A DNA stretch of 48,436 nt from CAZRHR01 sp964599915 (GCA_964599915.1 CAZRHR010000010.1:1-48436); one strand, 5' to 3'; counted from the stretch's first letter, positions 24,147-32,356 are shown. Numbers and translations are program-made. The notes: generated by a model from the sequence alone, not told the origin.

Positions 24147-25955
24147 ATGGACGAATCGATAGATGTTCGCGCTTCCCTGATTCAAATTTTGCCGGATGCC
24201 GTAGCCAACCAAATTGCCGCAGGTGAGGTGGTTCAACGACCAGCCAGCGTGATTAAAGAGCTCATGGAGAACGCGGTAGATGCAGGGGCGACCTTAATTG
24301 AGGTCATTGTAAAAGAGGGCGGTGTTGCATTTATACAGGTGCACGACAATGGTTGTGGCATGAGTGAAACCGATGCCAGACTTTGTTTTGAACGACATGC
24401 AACCTCTAAAATCCGCACTTCCGAAGACCTTTTCGATATTCATACCAAAGGATTTAGAGGAGAAGCCCTCGCCTCTATTTTGGCCGTAAGTCAGGTGACT
24501 TTGGTGACCCGCCGCAAACAAGACCCACACGGCACCTGTATCCGGGCCGAAGCCTCCACCATTCAAGTACAAGAACCTACCGCCGCCGAACCCGGGACCT
24601 CGTTTACCGTGAAACAATTGTTTTACAATGTTCCCGCACGCAGGAAATTCCTCAAAGCTGAACGCATCGAAATGCGCCATATCCTGGAAGAATTTCAACG
24701 AATTGCCCTGGCCCATCCCGGTATTGCTTTTTCATTGTATGAAGATAGAAAAGCTATTTTTCGCCTCGAGGCAGGCAACCTCAGGCAGCGGCTTGTGCAA
24801 ATGTTTGGTGCCCCCCTCAATGAAAAATTGGTGCCTGTAAGCGAAGAGACCGATTTGGTGAAAGTAACCGGATTTTTGGTGAAGCCCGAATTTGCCAAAA
24901 AAACCCGGGGAGAACAATATTTTTTTGTAAATGACCGGTTTATCAAGAGCCAATACCTTCACCATGCGGTAAATAAGGCTTGTGAAGAGTTGCTGCCTCC
25001 TGATACTTTTCCCGGCTATTTTATTTATCTAGAAGTAGAGCCAAGTCGCATTGATATCAACATTCACCCCACCAAAACGGAAGTAAAATTTGAGGACGAA
25101 AGCATGATTTATGCCGTGCTTCGTTCCTCGGTTCGGCAGGCTTTGGGACGGTACCATGTGGCACCTTCTTTGGATTTTGACCAAGAAACTGCTTTTCAAT
25201 TTCCATCTACCAAAGGTTCTGGACCGGTGCCCACACCTCAAATTCAAGTAAATCCCAATTTCAACCCATTTGAGAAAAAGGAAAAAGGACCTCGACAGCC
25301 TTGGGAAACCTTTTTCCCGGATGAGCAAATAAAAGTTCCCACCCAGGCGATCGCTGCGTTGAACGAAGAAGAAGAAGAAGAAACCCCTTTTCGCTTTTTT
25401 CAATTAAAGCAACACTACTTGGTTACTTCTGTAGGCGGCGCACTGGTGGTCATCGATCCACACAGAGCCCACGAACGTGTTTTGTACGAGCGGTGGATGA
25501 GCCTTTTGATGGAAGAAACCGCAGCCTCACAGCAAACGCTTTTTCCTGAAACCCTTGAGTTTCCTCCTACCGATATCACCGTATTAGAAGAAATGATGCC
25601 TTGGCTTCGGCAATTGGGATTCGATATTGAGCTTTTAGGCATTTCCGCCGTTGTGATTCGCGGCGTTCCACCCGAAGCAACCGCCTTGCCGGTTCGGGTA
25701 ATTTTGGAAGAGGTATTACAGCAATTTTTACATGCGCCTTCTTCTTTGAAACAACAAAAAAAGGAACTTTTGGCCCGAAGTCTAGCCGGGAAAATGGCCA
25801 TACGAAATGGCATTGTGCTGGATACTGCAGAAGCGCACAGGTTAGTTAAAGACCTGTTTAAGTGTAAAATGCCTTTTGTTTCGGTGCAGGGAAAACCCAT
25901 CGTCCAAGAATTTACCATGGCAGATTTGGATGAGCGTTTTTTACAGCGTCGATAA
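24147..25955 (+). CDS. mutL: MutL, DNA mismatch repair protein
   Basis: A 602-residue mismatch-repair matchmaker. The N-terminal GHKL ATPase is complete: ENAVDAGA (Asn ~42), DNGCGM (~67-72), RHATSKI and TKGFRGEALASI (~100-110), and IDINIHPTKTEVKFE. The C-terminal dimerisation domain carries a variant endonuclease-like motif, DPHRAHERVLYE, in place of DQHAxxExxxxE. Where nuclease-type MutL has ACR and CPHGRP it reads LAGKMAIRNG and SVQGKPI, so zinc-dependent nicking activity is uncertain. Start: ATG 24147 begins the conserved region and follows a TACCTTTG promoter. Confidence 0.95.
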   Translation: MDESIDVRASLIQILPDAVANQIAAGEVVQRPASVIKELMENAVDAGATLIEVIVKEGGVAFIQVHDNGCGMSETDARLCFERHATSKIRTSEDLFDIHTKGFRGEALASILAVSQVTLVTRRKQDPHGTCIRAEASTIQVQEPTAAEPGTSFTVKQLFYNVPARRKFLKAERIEMRHILEEFQRIALAHPGIAFSLYEDRKAIFRLEAGNLRQRLVQMFGAPLNEKLVPVSEETDLVKVTGFLVKPEFAKKTRGEQYFFVNDRFIKSQYLHHAVNKACEELLPPDTFPGYFIYLEVEPSRIDINIHPTKTEVKFEDESMIYAVLRSSVRQALGRYHVAPSLDFDQETAFQFPSTKGSGPVPTPQIQVNPNFNPFEKKEKGPRQPWETFFPDEQIKVPTQAIAALNEEEEEETPFRFFQLKQHYLVTSVGGALVVIDPHRAHERVLYERWMSLLMEETAASQQTLFPETLEFPPTDITVLEEMMPWLRQLGFDIELLGISAVVIRGVPPEATALPVRVILEEVLQQFLHAPSSLKQQKKELLARSLAGKMAIRNGIVLDTAEAHRLVKDLFKCKMPFVSVQGKPIVQEFTMADLDERFLQRR

Positions 25956-26003
25956 AACCACTTAAAAATGCCAAAGTCCGTTGGGCGGAGGCAATGGAAT
26001 CTG

Positions 26004-26011
26004 TATTTTTG
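26004..26011 (+). promoter_or_regulatory. -7 element (TATTTTTG) of the rhomboid pair, 5 nt before its ATG
   Basis: A perfect TAnnTTTG match followed by TACCT and ATG at 26017, predicting a leaderless transcript for the tandem rhomboid genes. It supports ATG 26017 over the upstream TTG at 25981. Confidence 0.55.
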
Positions 26012-26016
26012 TACCT

Positions 26017-26670
26017 ATGCGATTTGGATCTTCTGGAAGTTCTGGTTTTGCGCCGCCTGTAGTACAAAACCTCATCATCATCAATGGTCTTTTGTTCCTG
26101 TTTTATCGGTTTTCGCCCCTTCAGGGTGTGAGCGTTTTCATGGACCAATACCTTATTCTTCATGCACCCGGTGCTTACGTGGATGCCCATTTTTATCCTT
26201 GGCAGTTGGTGACCTACATGTTCATGCACTCGCAAGAAGACATCTTTCACCTCTTGTTTAATATGTTTTCGCTGTGGATGTTCGGTAGTTTAATTGAACA
26301 AACCATGGGGAGTAAAAGGTTTCTCAACTTTTATTTGATCGCCGGGCTTTCCGGCGCAGCGCTCCATTTATTGCTTTATTCCATTGGCATGTCGCTGGGT
26401 TGGGCAACGTATACGCCTTCCATTTTAGGGGCTTCGGCGGCTGTATATGGCATTTTGGTGGCCTTTGCCCATTATTTTCCCCGACAACCTATTCACATTT
26501 ATTTTGTTCTACCCATTCAGGCCCGATACTTCGTGGCGCTGATGATTGGTATGGACGTTTTTTACAGCATAGCCGGAACTACACAAATTGCGCATATTGC
26601 GCACCTTGGTGGGGCTTTGGGAGCCTTTGTGTTTTTACATTTTTTCAAAATAAAAAGGTGGTTTAAATGA
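26017..26670 (+). CDS. Rhomboid-family intramembrane serine protease (active-type)
   Basis: A 217-residue membrane protein with six hydrophobic segments. The catalytic dyad is intact: Ser ~140 in LGASAAVYG and His ~196 in IAHLGGALGAF. The HLLFN motif (His 78, Asn 82), which helps form the oxyanion hole, is also present. It cleaves membrane proteins within the bilayer; the substrate is unknown. The stop overlaps the ATG of a second rhomboid gene (ATGA), so the two are translated together, and the pair lies between mutL and an ABC exporter. Confidence 0.92.
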   Translation: MRFGSSGSSGFAPPVVQNLIIINGLLFLFYRFSPLQGVSVFMDQYLILHAPGAYVDAHFYPWQLVTYMFMHSQEDIFHLLFNMFSLWMFGSLIEQTMGSKRFLNFYLIAGLSGAALHLLLYSIGMSLGWATYTPSILGASAAVYGILVAFAHYFPRQPIHIYFVLPIQARYFVALMIGMDVFYSIAGTTQIAHIAHLGGALGAFVFLHFFKIKRWFK

Positions 26671-27578
26671 TGCGAATGACCTCTATGAATGGGTTGCGTC
26701 GGATGTTCGATGGTAGTGCTGTTTCGCGTCTCACGTGGACGCTGGTGGCTGTTTTTATCCTTAGTGTACTCATCCGATTCATTCTTTTGGTGGTCGCTTC
26801 TGAAAGAATTCTTGCCCAAGAATGGACCCAGTTTATTTTCTCTTGGGTACAAATGCCGCTGGTTTGGAACGACTTTATTTGGCGCTTTTACACGCCGCTG
26901 GTTTCCTTGTTCTTTCACAGCCATCCCTTGGATTTTATTTTTTCCATGATTGGCTTGTATTTCGTTGGAAATCATTTTCAGTATTTCATGGGTGATCGTC
27001 GTGTTTGGCCCTTTTTCATATGGTCTGGCGTGGTGGGTAGTTTGGTGGCTTTAGGTTTCGCCCAAATTCCCATGGCACTTACGGAGGGAATCGGCGCCTC
27101 GCCACTTGCCGGCGCTTCTCCCGCCATCATCGCCATGTTGGCGGCCTCCGTGCTCCTGTATCCTGACATGCCTGTGACTCTTCCGCTGTTTGGTCGGGTG
27201 AAAGTCCAAAATATTCTGATAGTTCAAATTGTAGTACTGCTGTTTTTGTTGGTGGTGTTACAGGATGTCGGAAGTGTAGTGGCCCAATTGGGCGGTATGG
27301 GCTTTGGATTTTTATATGCCAACCAATTTAAAAAGGGCAGAGATTGGCTCCGGGTAGGACGGCGAAAAGGACGTAAAGGATTTGCCGAAAAGGAGCAAAT
27401 GCGAAGAATTCAGGTGAAAATGATGCATGGCAGGGCCTTGCAAGATGATGAATACAATTTTCTTAGAAAAGAAAAAGAAGCGACCCTCGATGAGCTTTTG
27501 GATAAAATCAGTGCCAAAGGCATGGGAAGTTTAACCAAAGACGAAAAGGCCCTTTTGGACCGATATAGCAAACAATAA
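26667..27578 (+). CDS. Rhomboid-family protein, probably catalytically inactive
   Basis: A 303-residue paralogue with the rhomboid membrane topology and a C-terminal basic cytosolic extension. That extension ends in ISAKGMGSLTKDEKALLDRYS, a motif common at the end of Bacteroidota rhomboids (DUF6576-like). The Ser position is kept (GASP, ~149-152), but the catalytic His is Gln (VVAQLGGMGFG, ~207), and the HxxxN oxyanion motif reads HPLDF with no Asn. Both losses predict a pseudoprotease, perhaps binding substrates or partnering with the active rhomboid encoded just upstream. Confidence 0.88.
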   Translation: MMRMTSMNGLRRMFDGSAVSRLTWTLVAVFILSVLIRFILLVVASERILAQEWTQFIFSWVQMPLVWNDFIWRFYTPLVSLFFHSHPLDFIFSMIGLYFVGNHFQYFMGDRRVWPFFIWSGVVGSLVALGFAQIPMALTEGIGASPLAGASPAIIAMLAASVLLYPDMPVTLPLFGRVKVQNILIVQIVVLLFLLVVLQDVGSVVAQLGGMGFGFLYANQFKKGRDWLRVGRRKGRKGFAEKEQMRRIQVKMMHGRALQDDEYNFLRKEKEATLDELLDKISAKGMGSLTKDEKALLDRYSKQ

Positions 27579-27590
27579 GGAAAACGAAGG

Positions 27591-29354
27591 GTGGCCACAA
27601 ATCAAAAGGGAAAAGCATTAGATATCTACTTAATTAAAAGGGTGATATCTTATGCCATGAAATACAAGGGCCGGTTTTATTTGACCCTATCACTCACCCT
27701 TTTATTGGCCCTGATTTCTCCGTTGCGGCCTTATATGATTCAATGGACCGTCGATCATTACGTTCTTACAGGCGATGTAGATGGCATGACCCTCATGACC
27801 TTGGCCATGGTGGCCGTACTGCTCATTGAAACTGGATTTCAGTATTTACAAACGTATTTTTCAGGTTGGATTGGACAGCAAGTGATCCGTGATTTACGGG
27901 TGAAATTATTTGGACACCTTACCCGTTTTAAGTTGGGACATTTCGATAAAACGCCCATTGGAACGTCCGTGACCAGGGTGGTAAATGACATTGAAACCAT
28001 TGCGGATATGTTCGGCGAAGGTATGCTTTCCATTGTAGGCGACCTGCTGAAACTCTTGTTGGTGCTGGTGGCCATGTGGTGGATTTCTCCCGGCATGACG
28101 ATTGTTAGCCTCATTCCTGTGCCTTTACTTGTTCTTACGACATGGATTTTTAAAAATGGGGTACGAAAAAGTTTCACCGAAGTTCGGAATGAAGTAGCTA
28201 ATCTGAATGCTTTTACCCAGGAGCACATTACCGGTATGACCATGGTACAGGCGTTTAACCGAGAAGAGGAAGAACTGAGGCGGTTCAAAGCCATTAACAA
28301 AAGACATCGAAAGGCCCATATTCGCTCGGTTTGGTATTATTCCGTCTTTTTTCCCGCCGTAGAATTGTTGCAGGCCATTTCCATTGCCTTGGTGGTGTGG
28401 TGGGGAACGTATTACATCATGTCTCATCCGCAAGGGCCACTACAGCCCGGTGTGATTATTTCATTTATTCTATACACTTACATGCTTTACAGGCCCATGC
28501 GCCAACTGGCCGATCGGTTCAATACCCTGCAAATGGGCGTGGTGAGTGCGGAACGCATCTTTAAATTGCTGGATGAAAAAGATCAAATAGAGCCCACAGG
28601 TGCTACCGCCCTAACCCAAGTGAAAGGTGAGGTGGTCTTCCAAAATGTCTCCTTTGGTTATCAAGCCGAACATCCTGTGTTACATCACATAAGTCTTCAT
28701 TTGAAGCCGGGGGAAAAATTGGCCGTGGTTGGTGCTACGGGTTCAGGAAAATCCACTTTAATCAGCCTTTTATGTCGTTTATATGAACCCCAGCAAGGTC
28801 AAATTACCATTGATGGAATTCCCCTCAATACCCTCGAAAGAGAAAGTATTCATCGACATATTGGTGTGGTAACTCAGGATGTATTTTTATTCTCAGACAC
28901 CATAGCTAAAAATATTAGCTTAAATGACCCAAAAATCACTGAAGCCCAACTCAGAGAAGCCGCTAAAGCCGTAGGCGCTTTACCTTTTATTGAAAAGTTG
29001 CCCGGTGGATTTGATTTCAACGTGAGAGAAAGAGGGGCCATGTTGTCTGCCGGACAGCGTCAATTATTGGCTTTTATTCGGGCCTATGTGTACAATCCGG
29101 CGATTTTGATTCTGGATGAAGCCACCAGCGCCATTGATTCTGAATCGGAACAACTGATTAAAGCAGCCACAGAAACCATTACCCAAGGCCGAACTTCCAT
29201 TCTTATCGCACACCGGTTAAGTACCGTTCAGCACGTGGATAAAATTATTGTGATGGACCAAGGTCGTATTGTGGAGCAGGGGAGCCATGAAGATTTATTG
29301 GCGAAACAAGGCGTGTATCGTCGGTTGTTCGATTTACAATTCTCCGAAGTATGA
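27591..29354 (+). CDS. ABC exporter half-transporter (MsbA/MdlB-like)
   Basis: 587 residues: an N-terminal six-helix type-I exporter domain (to ~330) fused to an ATPase domain. The nucleotide-binding motifs are all canonical: Walker A GATGSGKS (~381-388), Q-loop VTQD (~429), signature LSAGQ (~485-489), Walker B ILDEA (~507-511) and H-loop AHRLS (~541). It exports a lipid, drug or peptide; the substrate cannot be told. GTG start at 27591, 12 nt after the rhomboid stop, with a purine-rich GAAGG just before it. Its stop overlaps the Smr gene start by 4 nt. Confidence 0.92.
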   Translation: MATNQKGKALDIYLIKRVISYAMKYKGRFYLTLSLTLLLALISPLRPYMIQWTVDHYVLTGDVDGMTLMTLAMVAVLLIETGFQYLQTYFSGWIGQQVIRDLRVKLFGHLTRFKLGHFDKTPIGTSVTRVVNDIETIADMFGEGMLSIVGDLLKLLLVLVAMWWISPGMTIVSLIPVPLLVLTTWIFKNGVRKSFTEVRNEVANLNAFTQEHITGMTMVQAFNREEEELRRFKAINKRHRKAHIRSVWYYSVFFPAVELLQAISIALVVWWGTYYIMSHPQGPLQPGVIISFILYTYMLYRPMRQLADRFNTLQMGVVSAERIFKLLDEKDQIEPTGATALTQVKGEVVFQNVSFGYQAEHPVLHHISLHLKPGEKLAVVGATGSGKSTLISLLCRLYEPQQGQITIDGIPLNTLERESIHRHIGVVTQDVFLFSDTIAKNISLNDPKITEAQLREAAKAVGALPFIEKLPGGFDFNVRERGAMLSAGQRQLLAFIRAYVYNPAILILDEATSAIDSESEQLIKAATETITQGRTSILIAHRLSTVQHVDKIIVMDQGRIVEQGSHEDLLAKQGVYRRLFDLQFSEV

Positions 29355-30028
29355 GGTTGAAACCTGGGGATAGGGTCTATTTCTTGGACGCACCGGGCCT
29401 CGCCATCGTTGTGGAAGTCCAAGGAACACGTGTGCAAGTGTATCACCAGGGCATGATTCTTCCCTGTATGGCGCACGAATTGGTTCCTGAATTGAAAGCA
29501 AGTCATTTGAACAATAAAGAGGAAGCCAATTCGCCCCTTTTACCCGATGCACCTGCTCCCGCAAAACCGATGCTGCCAAAGGAAGAGGAATCGCTTTGGG
29601 AAAACAAACGCAGGATTCCGAAAGTGTATGATAAAGGAAACCTACCCATCAAGGATAAAGACATAAAAAAAACGAAAGGTTTTCCGGTGCATAAGGGGAA
29701 GAAGGAACCTGATTACATGGAAATAGACTTGCATTTGGAAGCCTTGTCAGAAGATATTCGGGATATTTCTCCAGGCGAAGCGCTACAATTGCAATTGCAT
29801 CATCTTTTTTTGTTCATGGAAGAAGTGAGAAGGAAGAAAATCCGTCGTGCTTTTGTGATCCATGGGGTAGGGAAGGGGAAGTTAAAGGAAGAGGTCTTGG
29901 ACTTTCTTCACCGATATGCGGAAGCAGAAAGTTTTGACGCACCCTATCGGATGTATGGTCAGGGCGCCACAGAAATACGAATGCATTATGGAGGAACTCG
30001 ACCTACCCAAGAGGAATGGATGCGTTGA
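29351..30028 (+). CDS. Smr-domain protein (DUF2027 type)
   Basis: 225 residues. An N-terminal KOW/Tudor-like segment (RLKPGDRVYFLDAPGLAIVVEV) is followed by a charged Lys/Pro linker. A C-terminal Smr domain carries the signatures DLHLEAL and the glycine-rich VIHGVGKGKLKEEVLDFL. Smr domains, known from the MutS2 C-terminus, are nucleic-acid nucleases or binders. It lacks the MutS ATPase part, as in the stand-alone Smr proteins of Bacteroidota. It is coupled to the ABC gene by a 4-nt overlap (ATGA) and is the last gene of the mutL-to-Smr plus-strand run. Confidence 0.88.
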   Translation: MRLKPGDRVYFLDAPGLAIVVEVQGTRVQVYHQGMILPCMAHELVPELKASHLNNKEEANSPLLPDAPAPAKPMLPKEEESLWENKRRIPKVYDKGNLPIKDKDIKKTKGFPVHKGKKEPDYMEIDLHLEALSEDIRDISPGEALQLQLHHLFLFMEEVRRKKIRRAFVIHGVGKGKLKEEVLDFLHRYAEAESFDAPYRMYGQGATEIRMHYGGTRPTQEEWMR

Positions 30029-30040
30029 TGGAAAAATAGG

Positions 30041-30074
30041 TAAAAAGAAAGCCTCTGTTTTGGAGCAGAGGCTT
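30041..30074 (-). terminator. Terminator between the Smr gene and the ECF sigma gene
   Basis: A 9-bp perfect stem AAGCCTCTG / CAGAGGCTT (30049-30057 with 30066-30074). On the minus strand it is followed by TTCTTTTT, so it best serves the sigma-factor gene ending at 30112. On the plus strand there is no U tract, but it may still stop the Smr transcript. Confidence 0.8.
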
Positions 30075-30111
30075 AGTTCAGTGGGAGATTGGGTCCTGAA
30101 ATTTTATAGGC

Positions 30112-30636
30112 TTATGATGCGAGGTAAGACATGTCTTTAAGTGAGGAGGCCACTTGCTTTCTGGCTAAGAAAATCCTTGACTTTACCGTTCCAATAGGCA
30201 GGTCTAGGTGGTCTGCAATTTCTTTGTATTTGTAGCCCTCGAAATACATGTTCAAGGGAATTTTAAATTCATCTGAAAGGGCATGAATATGGTGAAGGAT
30301 TTCTTTACATCTGAGTTGTGATTCAGGGTCGTTGGCGTCCTTTTGACTTTGAGGAATGTTGAGGTAATAAGATTCTTTGCTATGGTCGTAAATGGTACGG
30401 GCTTTTTGGGTGCGGCGGTAGTTGTTGATGAAAATATTCCTCATAATGGTATATAACCACGCTTTCAGGTTGGTATTTTCCTCAAACCTATGTTGGTATG
30501 TAAAAGCTTTGAGCATGGTTTCCTGCACCAAATCACTTGCTTCTTCAGTATTGGATGTCAGGTTGAGGGCATAATACCTCAGGGGATCCCGAAAGGCAAC
30601 GACCTGGGTGGTAAAGTCTAACGATACGTTTTCCAT
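30112..30636 (-). CDS. ECF-type RNA polymerase sigma factor (copy 1)
   Basis: A 174-residue group 4 sigma factor. Region 2 contains SDLVQETMLKAF and LKAWLYTIMRNIFINNYRR; region 4 contains YKYKEIADHLDLPIGTVKSRIFLARK, the helix-turn-helix that reads the -35 element. There is no neighbouring anti-sigma gene. It is closely related to the next sigma gene upstream (identical WLYTIM, NIFINNYR, FEGYKYKEIAD, LPIGTVKSRIFLARK blocks), so the pair arose by tandem duplication. A promoter precedes it and a terminator follows, so it is probably monocistronic. Confidence 0.93.
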   Translation of the reverse strand: MENVSLDFTTQVVAFRDPLRYYALNLTSNTEEASDLVQETMLKAFTYQHRFEENTNLKAWLYTIMRNIFINNYRRTQKARTIYDHSKESYYLNIPQSQKDANDPESQLRCKEILHHIHALSDEFKIPLNMYFEGYKYKEIADHLDLPIGTVKSRIFLARKQVASSLKDMSYLAS

Positions 30637-30656
30637 GAGGTTAATTTTGTTTAGGA

Positions 30657-30686
30657 TAAAGATAGTAAATATTAAACAAAATGCAA
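30657..30686 (-). promoter_or_regulatory. Promoter of ECF sigma copy 1
   Basis: Minus strand: TTG (30686-30684), 19-bp spacer, TATCTTTA (30664-30657), one mismatch from TAnnTTTG. It ends ~20 nt before the ATG at 30636. This looks like a primary-sigma promoter. Confidence 0.55.
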
Positions 30687-30801
30687 GCAGATTCTCTCTT
30701 GAACTTATTGTCAGGCGCTGTTTTTAAAATAAATAATTGATTTATAGGTATTTATGTTGTTTAACGAGAGTTTGAAAAATCGTTAAACTGATTCAACAAG
30801 A

Positions 30802-31320
30802 TTAATCCCTGCGAAACTCTTTTAATTGGTCAGACAAAATTTTCCGGGCAAGGAAAATGCGACTTTTCACTGTGCCTATGGGCAAATCGTATTTGTCTGC
30901 AATCTCTTTGTACTTGTATCCTTCGAAATACAGACGTAATGGTTCGGCGTATTCTGGATCCAATGCCATTAAGCAGGCATGGATTTGTTTGAAGTTGAGT
31001 GCGGCATCCGGTTCGTTGGTTTTTCGATAATCCGGAATGTTCAAATGATACAGGTCTTTAGACCCATCCAACATCAACTTTTGCCGACTTTGTTTGCGGT
31101 AATTGTTGATGAAAATATTTTTCATGATGGTATAAAGCCAAGCTCTAAGGTTCGTGTTTTCAGTGAATTTATCCTTGTAGATAAGGGCTTTTAGGGTGGT
31201 TTCCTGAACCAAATCATCGGCATCACTTTCGTCTCTGGTCAGGCTTAGGGCAAAAAACTTTAGGGCCGAATGATGTTGGGTAAGGTGGTGGGTGAAATCG
31301 AAGGCCTCTGCATTTGCCAT
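30802..31320 (-). CDS. ECF-type RNA polymerase sigma factor (copy 2)
   Basis: A 172-residue group 4 sigma factor with region 2 (ADDLVQETTLKALIYKDKF, LRAWLYTIMKNIFINNYRK) and region 4 (YKYKEIADKYDLPIGTVKSRIFLARK). Paralogue of the neighbouring copy. The two recognition helices are nearly identical, so they may recognise overlapping promoter sets, while the region between regions 2 and 4 has diverged. No anti-sigma partner is adjacent. A full consensus promoter lies immediately upstream. Confidence 0.93.
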   Translation of the reverse strand: MANAEAFDFTHHLTQHHSALKFFALSLTRDESDADDLVQETTLKALIYKDKFTENTNLRAWLYTIMKNIFINNYRKQSRQKLMLDGSKDLYHLNIPDYRKTNEPDAALNFKQIHACLMALDPEYAEPLRLYFEGYKYKEIADKYDLPIGTVKSRIFLARKILSDQLKEFRRD

Positions 31321-31339
31321 GGTGGAGTTTTATTTTACT

Positions 31340-31371
31340 CAAATATAGGCATTGTTTAATATTTAGCCAAA
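31340..31371 (-). promoter_or_regulatory. Consensus promoter of ECF sigma copy 2
   Basis: Minus strand: TTTG (31371-31368), 20-bp spacer, TATATTTG (31347-31340). Both elements are perfect matches to the Bacteroidota consensus; the -7 ends 19 nt before the ATG at 31320. Confidence 0.7.
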
Positions 31372-31413
31372 AAGGTTAAACAGAATTAGGCGCGTCAATT
31401 TTTAAAAAAGGCT

Positions 31414-31447
31414 AAAAAAAAAGTAGGACCGGTAAACCGGTCCTACT
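31414..31447 (-). terminator. Strong rho-independent terminator of the candidate small RNA
   Basis: On the minus strand an 11-bp perfect stem AGTAGGACCGG / CCGGTCCTACT with a TTTA loop is followed directly by a run of nine T. It is the strongest terminator in the window, and no protein-coding gene on the minus strand ends just before it. Confidence 0.9.
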
Positions 31448-31546
31448 CGTTGGCGAAACATTAGGCTGAGGGAGGAAACCTTTGGAAAGGAACCCAATGC
31501 TCGCATCGTTAAGAAACAGGTATAAACCGGATTCCCAACGTTTCCT
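31414..31546 (-). ncRNA. Candidate structured small RNA (~133 nt)
   Basis: Between ECF sigma copy 2 and rsmE, a minus-strand unit has its own consensus promoter (31552-31582) and a strong terminator (31414-31447) but no open reading frame. The predicted transcript begins near 31546. It contains several complementary segments: CGTTGG near the 5' end with CCAACG just before the terminator, CATTGGG with CCTAATG inside, CCTTT with AAAGG inside that, and a 5' helix AAGGAAAC with GTTTCTT that would be mutually exclusive or pseudoknotted with the first. I do not recognise the family; a divergent 6S RNA or a Bacteroidota-specific RNA are possibilities. Both ends are inferred. Confidence 0.6.
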
Positions 31547-31551
31547 TAATT

Positions 31552-31582
31552 CAAATATAGCTAAATGGAATAAAAAACCAAA
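31552..31582 (-). promoter_or_regulatory. Consensus promoter of the candidate small RNA
   Basis: Minus strand: TTTG (31582-31579), 19-bp spacer, TATATTTG (31559-31552). The -7 is identical to that of ECF sigma copy 2. No coding sequence follows before the terminator, so it points to a non-coding transcript. Confidence 0.65.
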
Positions 31583-31654
31583 TTTCTGGCAGGAATTGAA
31601 GGATTTTCGGTGGTTTATTTCTAGTTTTTGGTCGTAAGCCTGTACCTTCGTTCC

Positions 31655-32356
31655 ATGGCAGATACCCTTTTTTTGGTAGAAGAAACTGCGCCTGGTGTGT
31701 ATGGCTTGCCTCCGGCTGAATGGAATCATGCAGTTAAAGTGCTGCGCGTGAGGCAGGGCGATGTTTTGGAATGCACCGATGGGGCGGGACAGTTGTTTAA
31801 AGGACGGTTTCAAGCTTCAGGTGAAATCCTTCGGGAAGAAGAGTTGATGCACCCCGGACTGCCTTTACCTTTACATCTTTATGTATCTCCAACCCGTCAG
31901 CCCGACCGGTTAGAATGGATGTTGGAGAAAAGTGTTGAACTTGGTTTGGGTCACTTTTCCCCTTTGCTTTGTGAAAGAACCCAAGCTTTTCGATTGAAAG
32001 CGGACCGGTTGCAATCCATCGCATTGGCTGCCATGAAACAAAGCAAACGTGCGTATCTCCCACGCATTTATCCTGCCATTCCCCTTCAACAAGCCCTTTC
32101 CTCTGCTACAAAAGACGCCATGTTTATGGCTACTTGTGCCGGTGAAATTCAAAAAGTAAAACCAAAGCAGGCATGGAAAACGCTCCCCTTTCTGCATGTT
32201 TTCATAGGACCTGAGGGAGATTTTACGCCTGCTGAAATCCACATGGCACAAGACATCGGTGCTGTTTTTCTGGATTTGGGCCAAGCTAGATTAAGAACGG
32301 AAACCGCCGGATTATCCGTCGTTCATTTCCTTCATCACCTTCATACCTTTTTATGA
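31655..32356 (+). CDS. rsmE: RsmE, 16S rRNA m3U1498 methyltransferase
   Basis: A 233-residue SPOUT methyltransferase that methylates U1498 of 16S rRNA. It has an N-terminal PUA-like segment (HAVKVLRVRQGDVLECTDG) and a C-terminal SPOUT knot with IGPEGDFTPAEI and the closing LGQARLRTETAGL. Family length is 240-250. I chose ATG 31655; the frame is open to 31628, but TACCTTCG (one mismatch from TAnnTTTG) ends 4 nt before ATG 31655. The stop overlaps the next gene by 4 nt. Confidence 0.93.
   Translation: MADTLFLVEETAPGVYGLPPAEWNHAVKVLRVRQGDVLECTDGAGQLFKGRFQASGEILREEELMHPGLPLPLHLYVSPTRQPDRLEWMLEKSVELGLGHFSPLLCERTQAFRLKADRLQSIALAAMKQSKRAYLPRIYPAIPLQQALSSATKDAMFMATCAGEIQKVKPKQAWKTLPFLHVFIGPEGDFTPAEIHMAQDIGAVFLDLGQARLRTETAGLSVVHFLHHLHTFL

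Noticed and set aside
31412..31813. 133-codon minus-strand frame across the small-RNA locus and the rsmE start
   Set aside because: Half of it is antisense to rsmE and its end runs through the terminator stem; residues look random. It does not explain the promoter, which lies inside it.
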